Assembly: GCA_037140715.1 (NCBI GenBank)
Contig: JBAXDX010000060.1
Span: forward strand, 1-17,694
DNA: 17,694 bases
Source of the DNA: JAUZPB01 sp037140715
GTDB taxonomy: Bacteria; Bacteroidota; Ignavibacteria; Ignavibacteriales; SURF-24
Direction of reading: 5' to 3'
In this document: positions 6,515-16,275 of the stretch, one piece after another
Layout: every line of letters starts with the position of its first letter
How positions within the stretch are numbered: the first letter of the stretch is position 1
Notes under the pieces: generated by a model
Told to the model about the DNA's origin: nothing
Seen by the model: only the letters and a program-made list of their open reading frames with translations
Database searches by the model: none
Program-made: the position numbers and the translations under genes

Positions 6515-9500
6515 TCAACGAATTATCGATAATTTTTGAATAAAGCTTTCAGTTTTGCCGGCTTTCTTTGATATTACTTTATAGATATAAGTGCCGTTTG
6601 CCAGCAGGTCGCCGTCCTCATCGCGGCCATTCCAATGTATTTTGTTGAAATCATACTTTAGTTCATTATCAGGAACGAGAATATCGCGGATCATTCTGCC
6701 GGCAACGGTATAAATTTTTATTTTTAGTTCATCAGGAATCCGGGTAAGCTTAAAAGTAAAATAGGTATCATTCTTAAACGGATTGGGATAGTTATATAAG
6801 TCCAGCAGTTTAAGCTCATTAATTACTTCGAATGTCTTTGTTACACCGGCAGAATCAGTAATATTCCCTGCTGTATTCTTTCCAAAAACTTTGAGAGTAT
6901 ATTGGCTGTTGGACAGGGTCGGAGTATAGTCCACAACAACTTTAGGATTGGATGCACTATAATTAATTTTCATATCTTCCGTTGTTGAATAATAAAGCGG
7001 TTTATCATTAAGTGTCATTCTGACTGATGTTGTATCCGTAACCGGCAGGAATGAATTATCAGACAGTTCAACTTTAATTTTAGGATTTGGCGACACATAT
7101 TCACCATCCATAATATCGTTGCCATCGAAAGTAATTTTAAGCACGGGGTGTGTTGTGTCAGGCAAAACAAAAAATGGTGCGGAGTAAAAATTATTATCTT
7201 TATACAGCTCGCTAATCTTATTTTCAGGGTCGATACTGATGTAGAAGCTTCCCTGTCCGTTGATGTCAGCGGTATTATATGATAACTGAAACTGCCTTTT
7301 AGATTCCGGAAAAATTGAATCAATTAAAGCCTGGCAGATTAATTCCCGCGAGTTATCAGGCTTTATTACTTCGACTTTCACGTTAAAGCTGTCGGCGGGA
7401 GATTCGCCTGCGTTATACACATTAAAATTCAACTGGATATTTTCTCCGGGCCGAATCGTATCTTTCGAAACATTAACAGTCCGGTAACTCACGCCAAGTT
7501 CCGGCAAACCCAGATAATCAACGCCTAATGAATTAAGAACAGGCGAAGAGCCGTCCGATGCGGCTGTTAAATTTGTCTGCACTTTTAGCTGAGAATAAAT
7601 TACAGCATTTAACCCATTTAGATCAAGGGAACTTTTATCATTTCCCATTTGAGCCAAAGAATCCGTTCCTCCATTGGATTTGATTCCGAATACTTTAAGC
7701 GTAACCGAAGAGTTTAGCGGAGTTGATTTTTGAATGGACAGCGATTTCCATTTAGCTGCCTTTCCGATTACATTTGAATAGAAGCCACCGGTTAAAATAT
7801 TTTTGACAAACGGCTGACTGATTTCAACTCTGCCGCCAAAGGCTTTATTAAATGATTCAGGCACGCTGCCAATGGTGGCACCTTTATAACCTATCATCGC
7901 CCATGAACTTCTAAACTGAAGACTGTCAATATACCTGCTTCCATAGCCTTTAAGTTTAGATTTTAGCTCTGTTGAACTGACAACACCTTCATCAGAAACG
8001 GCGATAAGGACAAGATAGTCAGATGAAAGCGTATCAAGAAATTTAATATAATCAGTAGTAACCTGCTGCCCGCCGTTAGATATATTAAACCGGTAGTATC
8101 CTTTAAAGTCATACGTTTTACTGTCGAACAGGCAGACATGGTGTCCGTTAACTGTATTTTCGGGAATAAAATTCTGAGCATTCTTTTCAATTACAGCTGT
8201 ATTACCATCATTAAATCCGGCAGATATAACTCTGAAATTGATTCTTACTGTGTCCAGGTAAACTTTACCAGAAGAATATTTTAGTCCGTTTAAATCAAGA
8301 GAAGCAAAACTTAAGCTGTCAGAAATATTATATTTCTGCGGGCTGCCGGCAATAAATGACAACGCATTATTGTAAGAATCGCTTCCTGACAATTTAGCTC
8401 TAAGCCAGAATCTTTCTCCATTCTGAAGCGAATCAAGTTTTATTTTTGTATAAAATGAATCCTGCTTTACAGAAAAACTGCCCGGACTATTGAACTCCTT
8501 GTTCTTATCAGTCTGAATATCAAGCTGGTCTGATTTATTGCTATTTATAACAGGATTAAGAAATATAATCTGTTTCAACTGACTTTCCGTTTCATAGTCT
8601 GACAAAGCTCTAAGCGCGGAATTTGAAACCACATATTTTATTTCCGAATAGTTGTCAGTTTCATTTAACTCCTTAATGTTATCATTGGGATCCAGCCTGA
8701 AGGATAACTTATGCTCACCAGACTTATTTTTTATCGGAATATAAATAGAAATGCTGTCATCGAACATCGGAATAATTCTGCTGATATGCCTTTCAAAAGG
8801 CGGGAGATTTGAGAATTCATCTTTAACAATTATCTGAATGGTATCACTGGTAACCTTTCCCAAATTCCGGAAGTTAAATTTAACTTTTATGCTGTCAAGT
8901 TGATCATTTACCGTTTTTGTTTCCATGGAAATATCTTTATTGTTCGTTGAAAGATTAGGAAGCGTGGGAATTGGAAGTCTTATTATGGGATCTCCGATTA
9001 ATGTATTCGTTAATGAGAATACCGAATAAACTCCTGATGAACCATACTTTTGCAGCATTTTAACTTTAGCTAATTTTAGTGCTTCGCTTATGTTATAGAC
9101 AGAATCTTTAAGAATAGTACCATAGAAAAGAGCGGGGAAATTTTGAGCTGTTGAAGTAAATCCTAAAGAAGCATTGCCGATATAAGCAATCGCCTGACCA
9201 TTTTGGTTATTCACAAACAATTCTGCGAATGAAGTAATATCAGGCTCGGCAAATCTTGCGGTTGAGCATCCAAAATCTGTAATTAATGGATTGCCGGTCA
9301 GGCTGTTCAGCTGTGAAGGGTCTGTAATGCTGTTATCCCAGGTCTGCGTGCCGCTATGTCCAATATAAGAAACAAAAATACCTCCCTGTTCAATAATTGA
9401 TTTAATCTCCTCCTGCGAATAGGGACCAAAGTTAGAGACCGGATTTGTAGTTTTATAAAAATGATGCGCAAGTCCGCCAATTGGTCTGGTCTTAACATAC

Positions 9501-11803
9501 GAATTAATAATTTCGTTATTGACGTTCTTAAACTGTGCTATTTGTAAAGCATCCGTAAAATTACCGCCTGAGAAAAATAAATACTTCTTGTTCCAGTCAT
9601 CATAAGGTTTTGAAAGATATTTTTTATGTTTTAACAAATAACTATTTAATTCATCATTAGTTCTGACAGGCAGTCTCCCGATATTCATCTGAGGAATATT
9701 CGCTCCGGTAGAATCCCAGATAACAAACCAGTTATCGCTGACAGGAGTGCCAAAACTTGGGACATAATTAGGAGAAGCTGGGGCGCTGGCACGTTTTTCT
9801 ACATTTCGGAAATAATCAAAATTTGCATCTCCGATTAGAAATACATATTTAGGCTGCGGTTCTTTCCAGGAAGCCTGCGTTGTTTTAAGAAAATCACGAA
9901 TAGATTCAGGATTGAACTGACCATAGTCAAATTCATCATAGATATCATTAATATCGATATTCACAGTTTTTACTTTATAATTTCGGGCTATAAAATCACA
10001 GTATTCATTTACTTTATCTGAAAATGCCTTATTGGTTATTGCAATATAATCTGCTTCATTATTTGGACTTCGCAGATTTTTAAATTTCTTAACATAATAG
10101 AGTCTGGGCGTTAATACAGACTGGCTGTCCGCAATTGCGAATTTATCATTACCGCCAAGAGTATCTTTAATAAAAAAAATATCCCCGGTTTTTATTGTGA
10201 TATATTTTGTATAAATATCCCCGGTTTTCCAAATTGAGTATGTTTCCTTAACAGCATTGCCAACTTTAATGCACCTTTCGTTTTTAGCCCCAAGGTAGGA
10301 AAGCGGGAAGGAAAGAGACCTGTTTGTAAGATTAATATATCTGGGATATTCAATTTCGCTCCAGTCAAGCACGCAAAGGTTTAATGAAGCGGATGTAGGA
10401 TATGAATGGATTCTTAAAAAATTGCCGCCTGATTTCAACAAATTTGAATTCATTTGCGCGGAGAGAACTTTCTGCTGGTACTTATTAACATAGCCGGAAT
10501 CATAGACCTGTACGATATCATTCAGACTGATGCTGAGCAGATGCGACTTATTCATAAGGTCAGAAGCATAATCCTGAAGCTTTGCAAAAAGTTTTAGATT
10601 CTTATCAGGAAAAACATCTGTCAGATTAAAGGAAATATCTCTATTCCCGACCCCGAGGTTTCCTTCAATCCAGGTTTTATTATCATACCAGTAAGGGCTT
10701 TCGCGCTTTGTAATATCAGCCATTGAGAAATCAAACCAGTTATTATTCTCCACATGAATGATATCATTATAATATTCAACAGTATCCTTTACAGTCTGAA
10801 TCTCGCTACCATTTGAAATCCGTACCCGTTTACCTGCAGCCCCGCCCCATGTCAGCCAATAAATAGTTGTGTCGGTGTATCGTCCCAGATATTCATTATA
10901 AGCATTACCGGGAGCGCTGACTTCCCTATGTTTGCCGCCCATGTTTCTCTGACCCACAAATTCAATATAATCATTCAGAGTAAAAGGGCTGTTAATATTA
11001 CCTGATACAAAAATTGGTATTTGTGTGCCTCTGTTCCATATTTGAAATGAATTTGGGTCAATAGTCTCCGGAGAAATCCCCATACCGGATAAGTCGTTAT
11101 AAGTAATTCTATAAATCCCGTCCTGTGCGGTTCCTGTTTTAAGATAGTTCTTTGAATAATCTATCCATGAATCATCGCTTTGAATATTAATTTTGGGAGA
11201 TTCTTCAACCAGCGAAGCAAACTCCTGATTTATAATAATATCTGATACTGAAACATTCCTGTTAGTTACCAGTTTAGGAATTGAGGGAAGCTGCTCATTA
11301 AACAGCAAATCAACTTTAACTTCAGTAGCCTGCATTAATAAGCCGTTCGTTCCATCATATTTATACGGATTAATTTTCAAATGTAAACAATAATTATTAC
11401 CAATCCACAGATACCCCTTACTAACAATAAAATTTCCCTGTTCCCGATAATTAAATTTAATTAAATCAGCGTTCTGAAAATCCGGAATTTTTTCAAATGA
11501 TTTTAACTCAATATTAATCTTTGGGTTTGTATTATATGGAATCGCCACAAATAAATCTTTTGAATAGTTATATAATCCATCAAATTCAGAATTTTTATTC
11601 CCAAATTCCTTTGGCATTAATTCATTACTGGTTTCATTCTGGCTTTGAATACCAGCCGGTTCCAGTTTAATATTGATTTGATAATTATGATTATTAATTA
11701 TTTCATTAATTTTCTTTTGAGGAAAAGAGCTTGAAAGCGGAAGAATTAAATAAATCACAAATGTGAATATTGTCTTTTGCAGATTATAATTTCTTTTTTT
11801 CAT
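6515..11803 (-). CDS. Secreted C25-family (gingipain/PorU-like) cysteine peptidase with T9SS C-terminal tail
   Basis: The protein is 1762 residues. A Sec signal peptide (MKKRNYNLQK, then hydrophobic FTFVIYLILPL) ends near residue 29. A PorU-like N-terminal region follows, with DGIYRITYNDLSGMGI and DYIEFVGQRN. The C25 catalytic domain spans about 583-940: YVFLIGDANFDY, catalytic His816 in SYIGHSGTQTW, and catalytic Cys846 in DFGCSTARF. The His-Cys spacing of 30 is close to that of gingipains. A CARDB-like beta domain covers about 945-1055. About 1060-1430 is unassigned, and a second CARDB-like domain covers about 1438-1545. Residues 1664-1762 form a FlgD-like/T9SS type A sorting tail (YPNPF at 1672, ANGTYIYKVI near the end). 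PorU itself is usually shorter, so this could be a T9SS sortase with extra domains or a surface protease paralogue; I leave the symbol open. Start ATG at 11803, without a Shine-Dalgarno site. It is divergent from the WecG-type gene. Confidence 0.9.
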   Translation of the reverse strand: MKKRNYNLQKTIFTFVIYLILPLSSSFPQKKINEIINNHNYQINIKLEPAGIQSQNETSNELMPKEFGNKNSEFDGLYNYSKDLFVAIPYNTNPKINIELKSFEKIPDFQNADLIKFNYREQGNFIVSKGYLWIGNNYCLHLKINPYKYDGTNGLLMQATEVKVDLLFNEQLPSIPKLVTNRNVSVSDIIINQEFASLVEESPKINIQSDDSWIDYSKNYLKTGTAQDGIYRITYNDLSGMGISPETIDPNSFQIWNRGTQIPIFVSGNINSPFTLNDYIEFVGQRNMGGKHREVSAPGNAYNEYLGRYTDTTIYWLTWGGAAGKRVRISNGSEIQTVKDTVEYYNDIIHVENNNWFDFSMADITKRESPYWYDNKTWIEGNLGVGNRDISFNLTDVFPDKNLKLFAKLQDYASDLMNKSHLLSISLNDIVQVYDSGYVNKYQQKVLSAQMNSNLLKSGGNFLRIHSYPTSASLNLCVLDWSEIEYPRYINLTNRSLSFPLSYLGAKNERCIKVGNAVKETYSIWKTGDIYTKYITIKTGDIFFIKDTLGGNDKFAIADSQSVLTPRLYYVKKFKNLRSPNNEADYIAITNKAFSDKVNEYCDFIARNYKVKTVNIDINDIYDEFDYGQFNPESIRDFLKTTQASWKEPQPKYVFLIGDANFDYFRNVEKRASAPASPNYVPSFGTPVSDNWFVIWDSTGANIPQMNIGRLPVRTNDELNSYLLKHKKYLSKPYDDWNKKYLFFSGGNFTDALQIAQFKNVNNEIINSYVKTRPIGGLAHHFYKTTNPVSNFGPYSQEEIKSIIEQGGIFVSYIGHSGTQTWDNSITDPSQLNSLTGNPLITDFGCSTARFAEPDITSFAELFVNNQNGQAIAYIGNASLGFTSTAQNFPALFYGTILKDSVYNISEALKLAKVKMLQKYGSSGVYSVFSLTNTLIGDPIIRLPIPTLPNLSTNNKDISMETKTVNDQLDSIKVKFNFRNLGKVTSDTIQIIVKDEFSNLPPFERHISRIIPMFDDSISIYIPIKNKSGEHKLSFRLDPNDNIKELNETDNYSEIKYVVSNSALRALSDYETESQLKQIIFLNPVINSNKSDQLDIQTDKNKEFNSPGSFSVKQDSFYTKIKLDSLQNGERFWLRAKLSGSDSYNNALSFIAGSPQKYNISDSLSFASLDLNGLKYSSGKVYLDTVRINFRVISAGFNDGNTAVIEKNAQNFIPENTVNGHHVCLFDSKTYDFKGYYRFNISNGGQQVTTDYIKFLDTLSSDYLVLIAVSDEGVVSSTELKSKLKGYGSRYIDSLQFRSSWAMIGYKGATIGSVPESFNKAFGGRVEISQPFVKNILTGGFYSNVIGKAAKWKSLSIQKSTPLNSSVTLKVFGIKSNGGTDSLAQMGNDKSSLDLNGLNAVIYSQLKVQTNLTAASDGSSPVLNSLGVDYLGLPELGVSYRTVNVSKDTIRPGENIQLNFNVYNAGESPADSFNVKVEVIKPDNSRELICQALIDSIFPESKRQFQLSYNTADINGQGSFYISIDPENKISELYKDNNFYSAPFFVLPDTTHPVLKITFDGNDIMDGEYVSPNPKIKVELSDNSFLPVTDTTSVRMTLNDKPLYYSTTEDMKINYSASNPKVVVDYTPTLSNSQYTLKVFGKNTAGNITDSAGVTKTFEVINELKLLDLYNYPNPFKNDTYFTFKLTRIPDELKIKIYTVAGRMIRDILVPDNELKYDFNKIHWNGRDEDGDLLANGTYIYKVISKKAGKTESFIQKLSIIR

Positions 11804-11847
11804 TTTATAAATGTATTTTTATCATTAATAAATATACTTCAGGCAAA

Positions 11848-12621
11848 TTGGCAGCTAACAATAATTTTGATATTTTCTCTCTCTCGAATATAAATATTTC
11901 GTATAGCGATCCACGGCAAATTCGGGATTTCATTCTTAAAGAGTTGTTGCTTCTCCAAAGTAAACCTGTCCATATAGTTACTTTTAATCTTGATTTTTAT
12001 AGAATCGCGCTGGAGAACACAGGATTTTATGACTTATGTAAGAATGCCGATATTATCTTTCCTGATGGAGCCGGAATTACTTCACTTATAAAACTGATAT
12101 ATAATAGAAGTATAAAAAGAATAACAGGGAGCGATTTATTAGATATCATTTTATTATTATCAGAACAAAAGCCATTTAAACTTGCCTTGGTCGGGTCCTC
12201 AGAGACAGCTTTGAAAATAATCAGACAAAAGATTACCATAAATTTCCCGAATGTCAATTTAGTCAATACTATCTCACCGCCAATGTTTTTTGAAGAAGAC
12301 CTGGTTGAAAATATGAAAATAGTCTGTAAATTAAAAGACTCAAATCCGGATATTCTTCTGGTTGCACTGGGATGCCCAAGACAGGAAATGTGGATTTCAA
12401 AATACAAAGATGAAATAGGAGCAAAAATAAATATTGGCATAGGCGGCGTGTTTGATTTTTATTCGGGACTAAAAATAAGAAGTCCGCAGTTACTCCAGGA
12501 TATAGGACTTGAATGGCTTTGGAGATTATCCTGCGACCCGGTACGTTTATATAAAAGATATCTTATTTATGATTGCCCATTTTATATAAAAATGGTTATG
12601 AAAGCCTTATTTAATTCCTGA
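11848..12621 (+). CDS. WecG/TagA/CpsF-family glycosyltransferase
   Basis: This family (GT26) moves an N-acetylhexosamine or its uronic derivative from a UDP-sugar to a polyprenyl-diphosphate-linked GlcNAc, an early step in surface polysaccharide assembly at the inner membrane. Motifs, numbered from the TTG at 11848: VTFN (T45, N47), FPDGAGI with the likely catalytic D73, KRITGSDLL (90-98), LALVGSSE, DILLVALGCPRQEMW with GCPRQE at 175-180, GIGGVFDFYSGL (GGVFDF at 199-204), then R211 and GLEWLWRL at 220-227. The 28-residue T-to-D spacing fits the TagA active site. The frame stays open to a TTG at 11770, but that start would overlap the divergent peptidase gene by 34 bp and add 26 residues unlike the family. 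The TTG at 11848 starts just before the conserved FDIF and gives the usual length (257 residues). There is no ATG in frame nearby, so the start is uncertain. The GT4 gene follows 63 bp downstream. Confidence 0.88.
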   Translation: MAANNNFDIFSLSNINISYSDPRQIRDFILKELLLLQSKPVHIVTFNLDFYRIALENTGFYDLCKNADIIFPDGAGITSLIKLIYNRSIKRITGSDLLDIILLLSEQKPFKLALVGSSETALKIIRQKITINFPNVNLVNTISPPMFFEEDLVENMKIVCKLKDSNPDILLVALGCPRQEMWISKYKDEIGAKINIGIGGVFDFYSGLKIRSPQLLQDIGLEWLWRLSCDPVRLYKRYLIYDCPFYIKMVMKALFNS

Positions 12622-12684
12622 TATATTCTTCATGTTCCCAAATAGTTTTCTCCGGATTCACTTACATTATCAGATTTTTTATAA

Positions 12685-13725
12685 ATGCGCATCTTACAGC
12701 TTATCAAAACGTTAAACATTGGAGGTGTAGAGAAATCTACTATAAAATATTCTAATATTTTGTCTTCCGCTATCGAATTCATTGGAATTTGCTCATTCAG
12801 CGGGCATTATGATTATTCAAATTTAATAAGTAAGAATATTAACATCTTTCATCTGCCCCGACCAAATAACAGGAAAATTGCTGACATTATAAAAAATTTA
12901 TTTTTTATAATTAATATCTTAAAGAAATATAATATTACTGTTATTCACTATCATCATAGAATATTTCTTCCGGTTATTTATTTTATAATATTGTTTTTCC
13001 CTTCTGTTAAGATTGTGTACAGCCATCATTGTTTCTTTAATGATTTCGTGAATAAATTCCTCATTGCGGATAAGTTTATAGCTATAAGTGATAGTACTAA
13101 AAATGATGTTCTAAAGTATAAAAGAGTACAGGTGGAAATTATAAAACACGGGATTGTTATGCTTCCATTCAGATTGCCGGCAAAAGAAAGGGACACTTTT
13201 AATATCGGCTATATTGGAAGATTTACTAAAGAAAAAAGAATAATAGAATTAATAAAAGCATTTCAATTGATTTACCGAAGAGATCAAAGATTTCGACTGA
13301 TACTGCGGGGCGAAGGAACTCTGTATAATGAAATAAACCTGTCGATTGCTGAAAGCGGACTGCAAGACTTTATCTTAGTTGATTCATCTAAAGACCAAGA
13401 GGCAGATATTTATTCGGGAATAGATTTGCTTGTTATGTTATCAGATAATATTGAAGGATTTGGATTAACAATTATTGAAGCAATGATGTTTTCTGTTCCG
13501 GTTATTGCCACAGATATTCCAGTATTTAAGGAGATAATCATCAATCAGTTTAATGGATTGCTTGTAAATAATAATCCTGAAGATATTGTTAACGCTGTTA
13601 TTTCATTATTCCAAAATGATCAGCTTTATTTGAAAATCGCTAAAAACGGTTATCAGACGGCAATTAATGATTTCAGAATCGAAACAACTATAGAAAAGCT
13701 TATCGGGCTTTATGCTTCTCTCTGA
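12685..13725 (+). CDS. Glycosyltransferase family 4 (GT-B fold)
   Basis: The 346-residue retaining glycosyltransferase has an N-terminal acceptor domain beginning MRILQLIKTLNIGGVEKS, with the glycine-rich loop typical of GT4. The Rossmann C-terminal domain begins at GYIGRFTKEKR (R179, K182/K184 as donor-phosphate contacts). LRGEGTLYNEI follows, then the EX7E motif E257-GFGLTII-E265 and VPVIATDIPVFKEII. It would add a hexose to a lipid-linked or growing glycan on the cytoplasmic face of the membrane. The exact sugar cannot be read from the sequence. It shares a strand with the WecG-type gene and probably a transcript. Base composition is very AT-rich and there is no Shine-Dalgarno site before the ATG. 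Its last 16 bp overlap the end of the convergent GT2 gene. Confidence 0.92.
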   Translation: MRILQLIKTLNIGGVEKSTIKYSNILSSAIEFIGICSFSGHYDYSNLISKNINIFHLPRPNNRKIADIIKNLFFIINILKKYNITVIHYHHRIFLPVIYFIILFFPSVKIVYSHHCFFNDFVNKFLIADKFIAISDSTKNDVLKYKRVQVEIIKHGIVMLPFRLPAKERDTFNIGYIGRFTKEKRIIELIKAFQLIYRRDQRFRLILRGEGTLYNEINLSIAESGLQDFILVDSSKDQEADIYSGIDLLVMLSDNIEGFGLTIIEAMMFSVPVIATDIPVFKEIIINQFNGLLVNNNPEDIVNAVISLFQNDQLYLKIAKNGYQTAINDFRIETTIEKLIGLYASL

Positions 13726-14681
13726 GCATTATTTATTTTAAAATACTTTCGACAAGCATAGTTCTCTTCTTTGAAGAACTCTAAATAATACTCAAGCCTG
13801 AATCTTATCCGGTTCTCTTTTACTTTAATAAAAAGTTGTTGCGGCAGAAAGCTAATGATATAAGCAATAATTACCTTTGGAAAATAAATAATCTTAAGCC
13901 CTGAAAGATTCCAGTACTTTCTTGCCCTGCTCCGTTCTCCATATAAGTATTCTCTCCATCCGCGATAATAGTTTTGCTCGTCTGTTTTAATTATTCCAAA
14001 TGATTTTTGTAAATCTGAATAATATGGCGCCTGTATTTCATAATGCTCCTTATACCTTTGGCAGATGTCATTCCTCGATAGTGAATCAGTCCTGAATCTT
14101 TGCAACATCAAAACTTCCTGCAAATTATAAAATATCACTTTCCCTTTAAAAGAAAGCCATAATTCATAATCTCCAAAAGCGCCACCGGTAAACATCCCAT
14201 GTTTAAAAAATAAATCTTTTTTTGCCAGTATCCCGGGATGCGATATTTGACTATATAATAATAAATCCTTTTCAATACGGGAAGATTTTTCAGGGGTTTT
14301 CACTATATACCTGATACCTTTTTCGGTAAACATTGCATACCAGCAGGAAATAATATCCAGCTCAGGATTATTTCTCATTACATTTAATTGTTTTTCAAAT
14401 CTGTCCGGTAGTGCGATATCATCGGCATCCATTCTGGCTATAATATCATATTTAGCAATAGAAATACCATAGTTTAGAACTTTACTTAATCCCTGATGAG
14501 CTAATTTATGATAAGTAATTCTGGGATCCTTTATCGCCAATATTTTTTCTTCGGAATTATCTGTTGAGCCATCGTTGATAATAATAATTTCAAAATCATT
14601 AAATGTCTGATCTAAAATCGATTTTACAGATTGTGATATATATTCAGACGAATTATACACCGGCAGTATTACGCTAATCAT
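13710..14681 (-). CDS. Glycosyltransferase family 2
   Basis: The 323-residue inverting GT-A enzyme begins MISVILPVYNSSEYISQSVK and contains IIIINDGSTDNSEE. The metal-binding DXD is D85-A-D87 in ARMDADDIALPDRF. GGAFGDYELWL carries D171 at the expected catalytic-base position. The C-terminal part (about 220-323) is basic and aromatic, with a hydrophobic patch near 270-285 that may contact the membrane. It is the last gene of the minus-strand glycan operon. Its ATG lies 4 nt after the TGA of the membrane protein gene, so translation is probably coupled. Acceptor and donor are unknown. Confidence 0.92.
   Translation of the reverse strand: MISVILPVYNSSEYISQSVKSILDQTFNDFEIIIINDGSTDNSEEKILAIKDPRITYHKLAHQGLSKVLNYGISIAKYDIIARMDADDIALPDRFEKQLNVMRNNPELDIISCWYAMFTEKGIRYIVKTPEKSSRIEKDLLLYSQISHPGILAKKDLFFKHGMFTGGAFGDYELWLSFKGKVIFYNLQEVLMLQRFRTDSLSRNDICQRYKEHYEIQAPYYSDLQKSFGIIKTDEQNYYRGWREYLYGERSRARKYWNLSGLKIIYFPKVIIAYIISFLPQQLFIKVKENRIRFRLEYYLEFFKEENYACRKYFKINNAQREA
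13712..13729. terminator. Weak hairpin at a convergent gene junction (possible bidirectional terminator)
   Basis: ATGCT-TCTCTCTG-AGCAT is a 5-bp stem with an 8-nt loop covering both stop codons of the convergent GT4 and GT2 genes. On the plus strand an AT-rich run (TATTTATTTTA) follows. The stem is short, so termination is only a possibility. Confidence 0.25.
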
Positions 14682-14685
14682 AATT

Positions 14686-16275
14686 TCATAATTTAATGTT
14701 TTTCCACTCTTTCCCGTTGTTATACAGAAGATTATATTTCTCCTTCACACAAACCTCAGGGATTTCAAATATTATCTCATCGTATTGCCGTCCTGTTTTG
14801 CTCCCTGCTTTGTTCAATATTCTGAAATCATCTTTCTTTAACAGTGGCATATCATATCCCAATTCATTTACTGATACAGTAATAAACGGCATTTCCGATT
14901 TAAGAGAAATAAAATTATTCCGGTTGCTACATGATACGACAGCGTTTCTAAAGGTATTAACCTCATACTGCATGGACCTGTCATAAAAGAAAGGACTGAT
15001 ATAAAATGAACTGTCATAACCAAATCTTTGATTTTTATAGTAGAACATTTTATAATTTAATATGACTATATGTTCGGAAGCCACTACCAGATTTTTCCTG
15101 CCGGGAATTATCTGAGTAATTAGTTCTTTCATCTCCTTATCATAGCACACAAGCATTTCCTGATCTTTATGCGCGGTTTTAATAAAACTATACGAATAAA
15201 ACATTACAGCAACTGACAAAGTAACATATACTAACTTTTCTTTATATTTACTCATATTAATTATCAGAAAACATGCTATTAATCCCCAGAATAATATTAT
15301 ACCATTAAGCCTGGGGCTACCACCTGCAAACATTCTCGGATAAAATATAATCGCGATAAATACAATCGTATTTATTACAGACTTTCCCCGGAGATATTTT
15401 TTAACTAAGAAATAGAATATAACTGCCATAACTGCCGCCATCAGTATAAACGCGGCAACTTTATTAATCAGGAAATAGTTGTAGATATCTCTTGATACAT
15501 CAGGGATAAATGCGAAGAGAATACTCCCGATAACTGCAAATGGTTTTTTCCAGATTTGTGCGCTTACATCGAGGGTTGAACCAAATATCACGTAATTAAT
15601 AACTGAATAAATTATAAGAATTAAAATACCAGCCAGACTATAGCCTGCAAGTCTTTTCTTTTGAACTTCCTTAACTGATAAGGAATAAGACAAAAACAAT
15701 ATCAATAATGGTAAATGCAACCCCTGCTGCTTTGATAAGACTGAAAGAAAATAAAAGACCAGATACATTGGAAGGTATTTATTTTCATTGGTATTCACAA
15801 ACTTTACAACAGCATATACCCCCAGCGCATAAAACAGAGTTCCCAGCAATTCAGTACGGTTGCTGATCCAGTAAACCCAGATTAAACTATCCTGCGACAG
15901 AGACAGCAATAAACATATTATTGAAATTAATAGATAATTTGCTTTCAGCCTGAAAAAACCGCACAATTCTATAAGTAGCTTAAAGAAAACCAATATGTAT
16001 ATGCAATGAAGTATAAGAGTTTCAACTTTCATTGCAAAAGCGTTGTTACCCCATATCAGATAATCCAAATTAAACGACAGATATGATACAGGCCGCAAAA
16101 AAAGGAAAAATATTTCATGCGGGTTATAACTGAAAAAGTTGTACGGACTTTGTGCTATTCTGCCAAAGATAATAAAATCATCAAAGATAAATCCTGGATA
16201 TAGAGCTATTACAAATAAGTAAATAATAACGTTTATTAAAATAACTGCTATTGGGTATAAGTATTCTTTTCGCAT
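14686..16275 (-). CDS. Polytopic membrane protein, GT-C-type glycosyltransferase-like
   Basis: The 529-residue protein has about 11-13 predicted membrane segments in residues 8-360, then a soluble tail of roughly 165 residues. The first loop contains GFIFDDFIIFGRI with D32-D33, where GT-C enzymes of the PMT/GT39 type keep their catalytic acidic pair. The following LRPVSYLSFNLDYLIWG and the His in LILHC resemble the RP-L-S-x-x-H pattern of TMTC/GT39-like proteins. By that analogy it would move a sugar from a polyprenyl-phosphate donor on the outer face of the inner membrane. I infer the fold, not the substrate. It could instead be a flippase or polymerase-like protein. Its ATG lies inside the preceding GT2 gene (28-bp overlap) and its stop is 4 nt before the next GT2, so it belongs to the glf operon. 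Confidence 0.75.
   Translation of the reverse strand: MRKEYLYPIAVILINVIIYLFVIALYPGFIFDDFIIFGRIAQSPYNFFSYNPHEIFFLFLRPVSYLSFNLDYLIWGNNAFAMKVETLILHCIYILVFFKLLIELCGFFRLKANYLLISIICLLLSLSQDSLIWVYWISNRTELLGTLFYALGVYAVVKFVNTNENKYLPMYLVFYFLSVLSKQQGLHLPLLILFLSYSLSVKEVQKKRLAGYSLAGILILIIYSVINYVIFGSTLDVSAQIWKKPFAVIGSILFAFIPDVSRDIYNYFLINKVAAFILMAAVMAVIFYFLVKKYLRGKSVINTIVFIAIIFYPRMFAGGSPRLNGIILFWGLIACFLIINMSKYKEKLVYVTLSVAVMFYSYSFIKTAHKDQEMLVCYDKEMKELITQIIPGRKNLVVASEHIVILNYKMFYYKNQRFGYDSSFYISPFFYDRSMQYEVNTFRNAVVSCSNRNNFISLKSEMPFITVSVNELGYDMPLLKKDDFRILNKAGSKTGRQYDEIIFEIPEVCVKEKYNLLYNNGKEWKNIKL

Noticed and set aside
6521..6534. Perfect 14-bp palindrome AATTATCGATAATT at the end of the peptidase gene
   Set aside because: It encodes the last residues of the T9SS tail, has no loop or following T-run, and is expected now and then in AT-rich DNA. 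I do not call it a terminator or operator.
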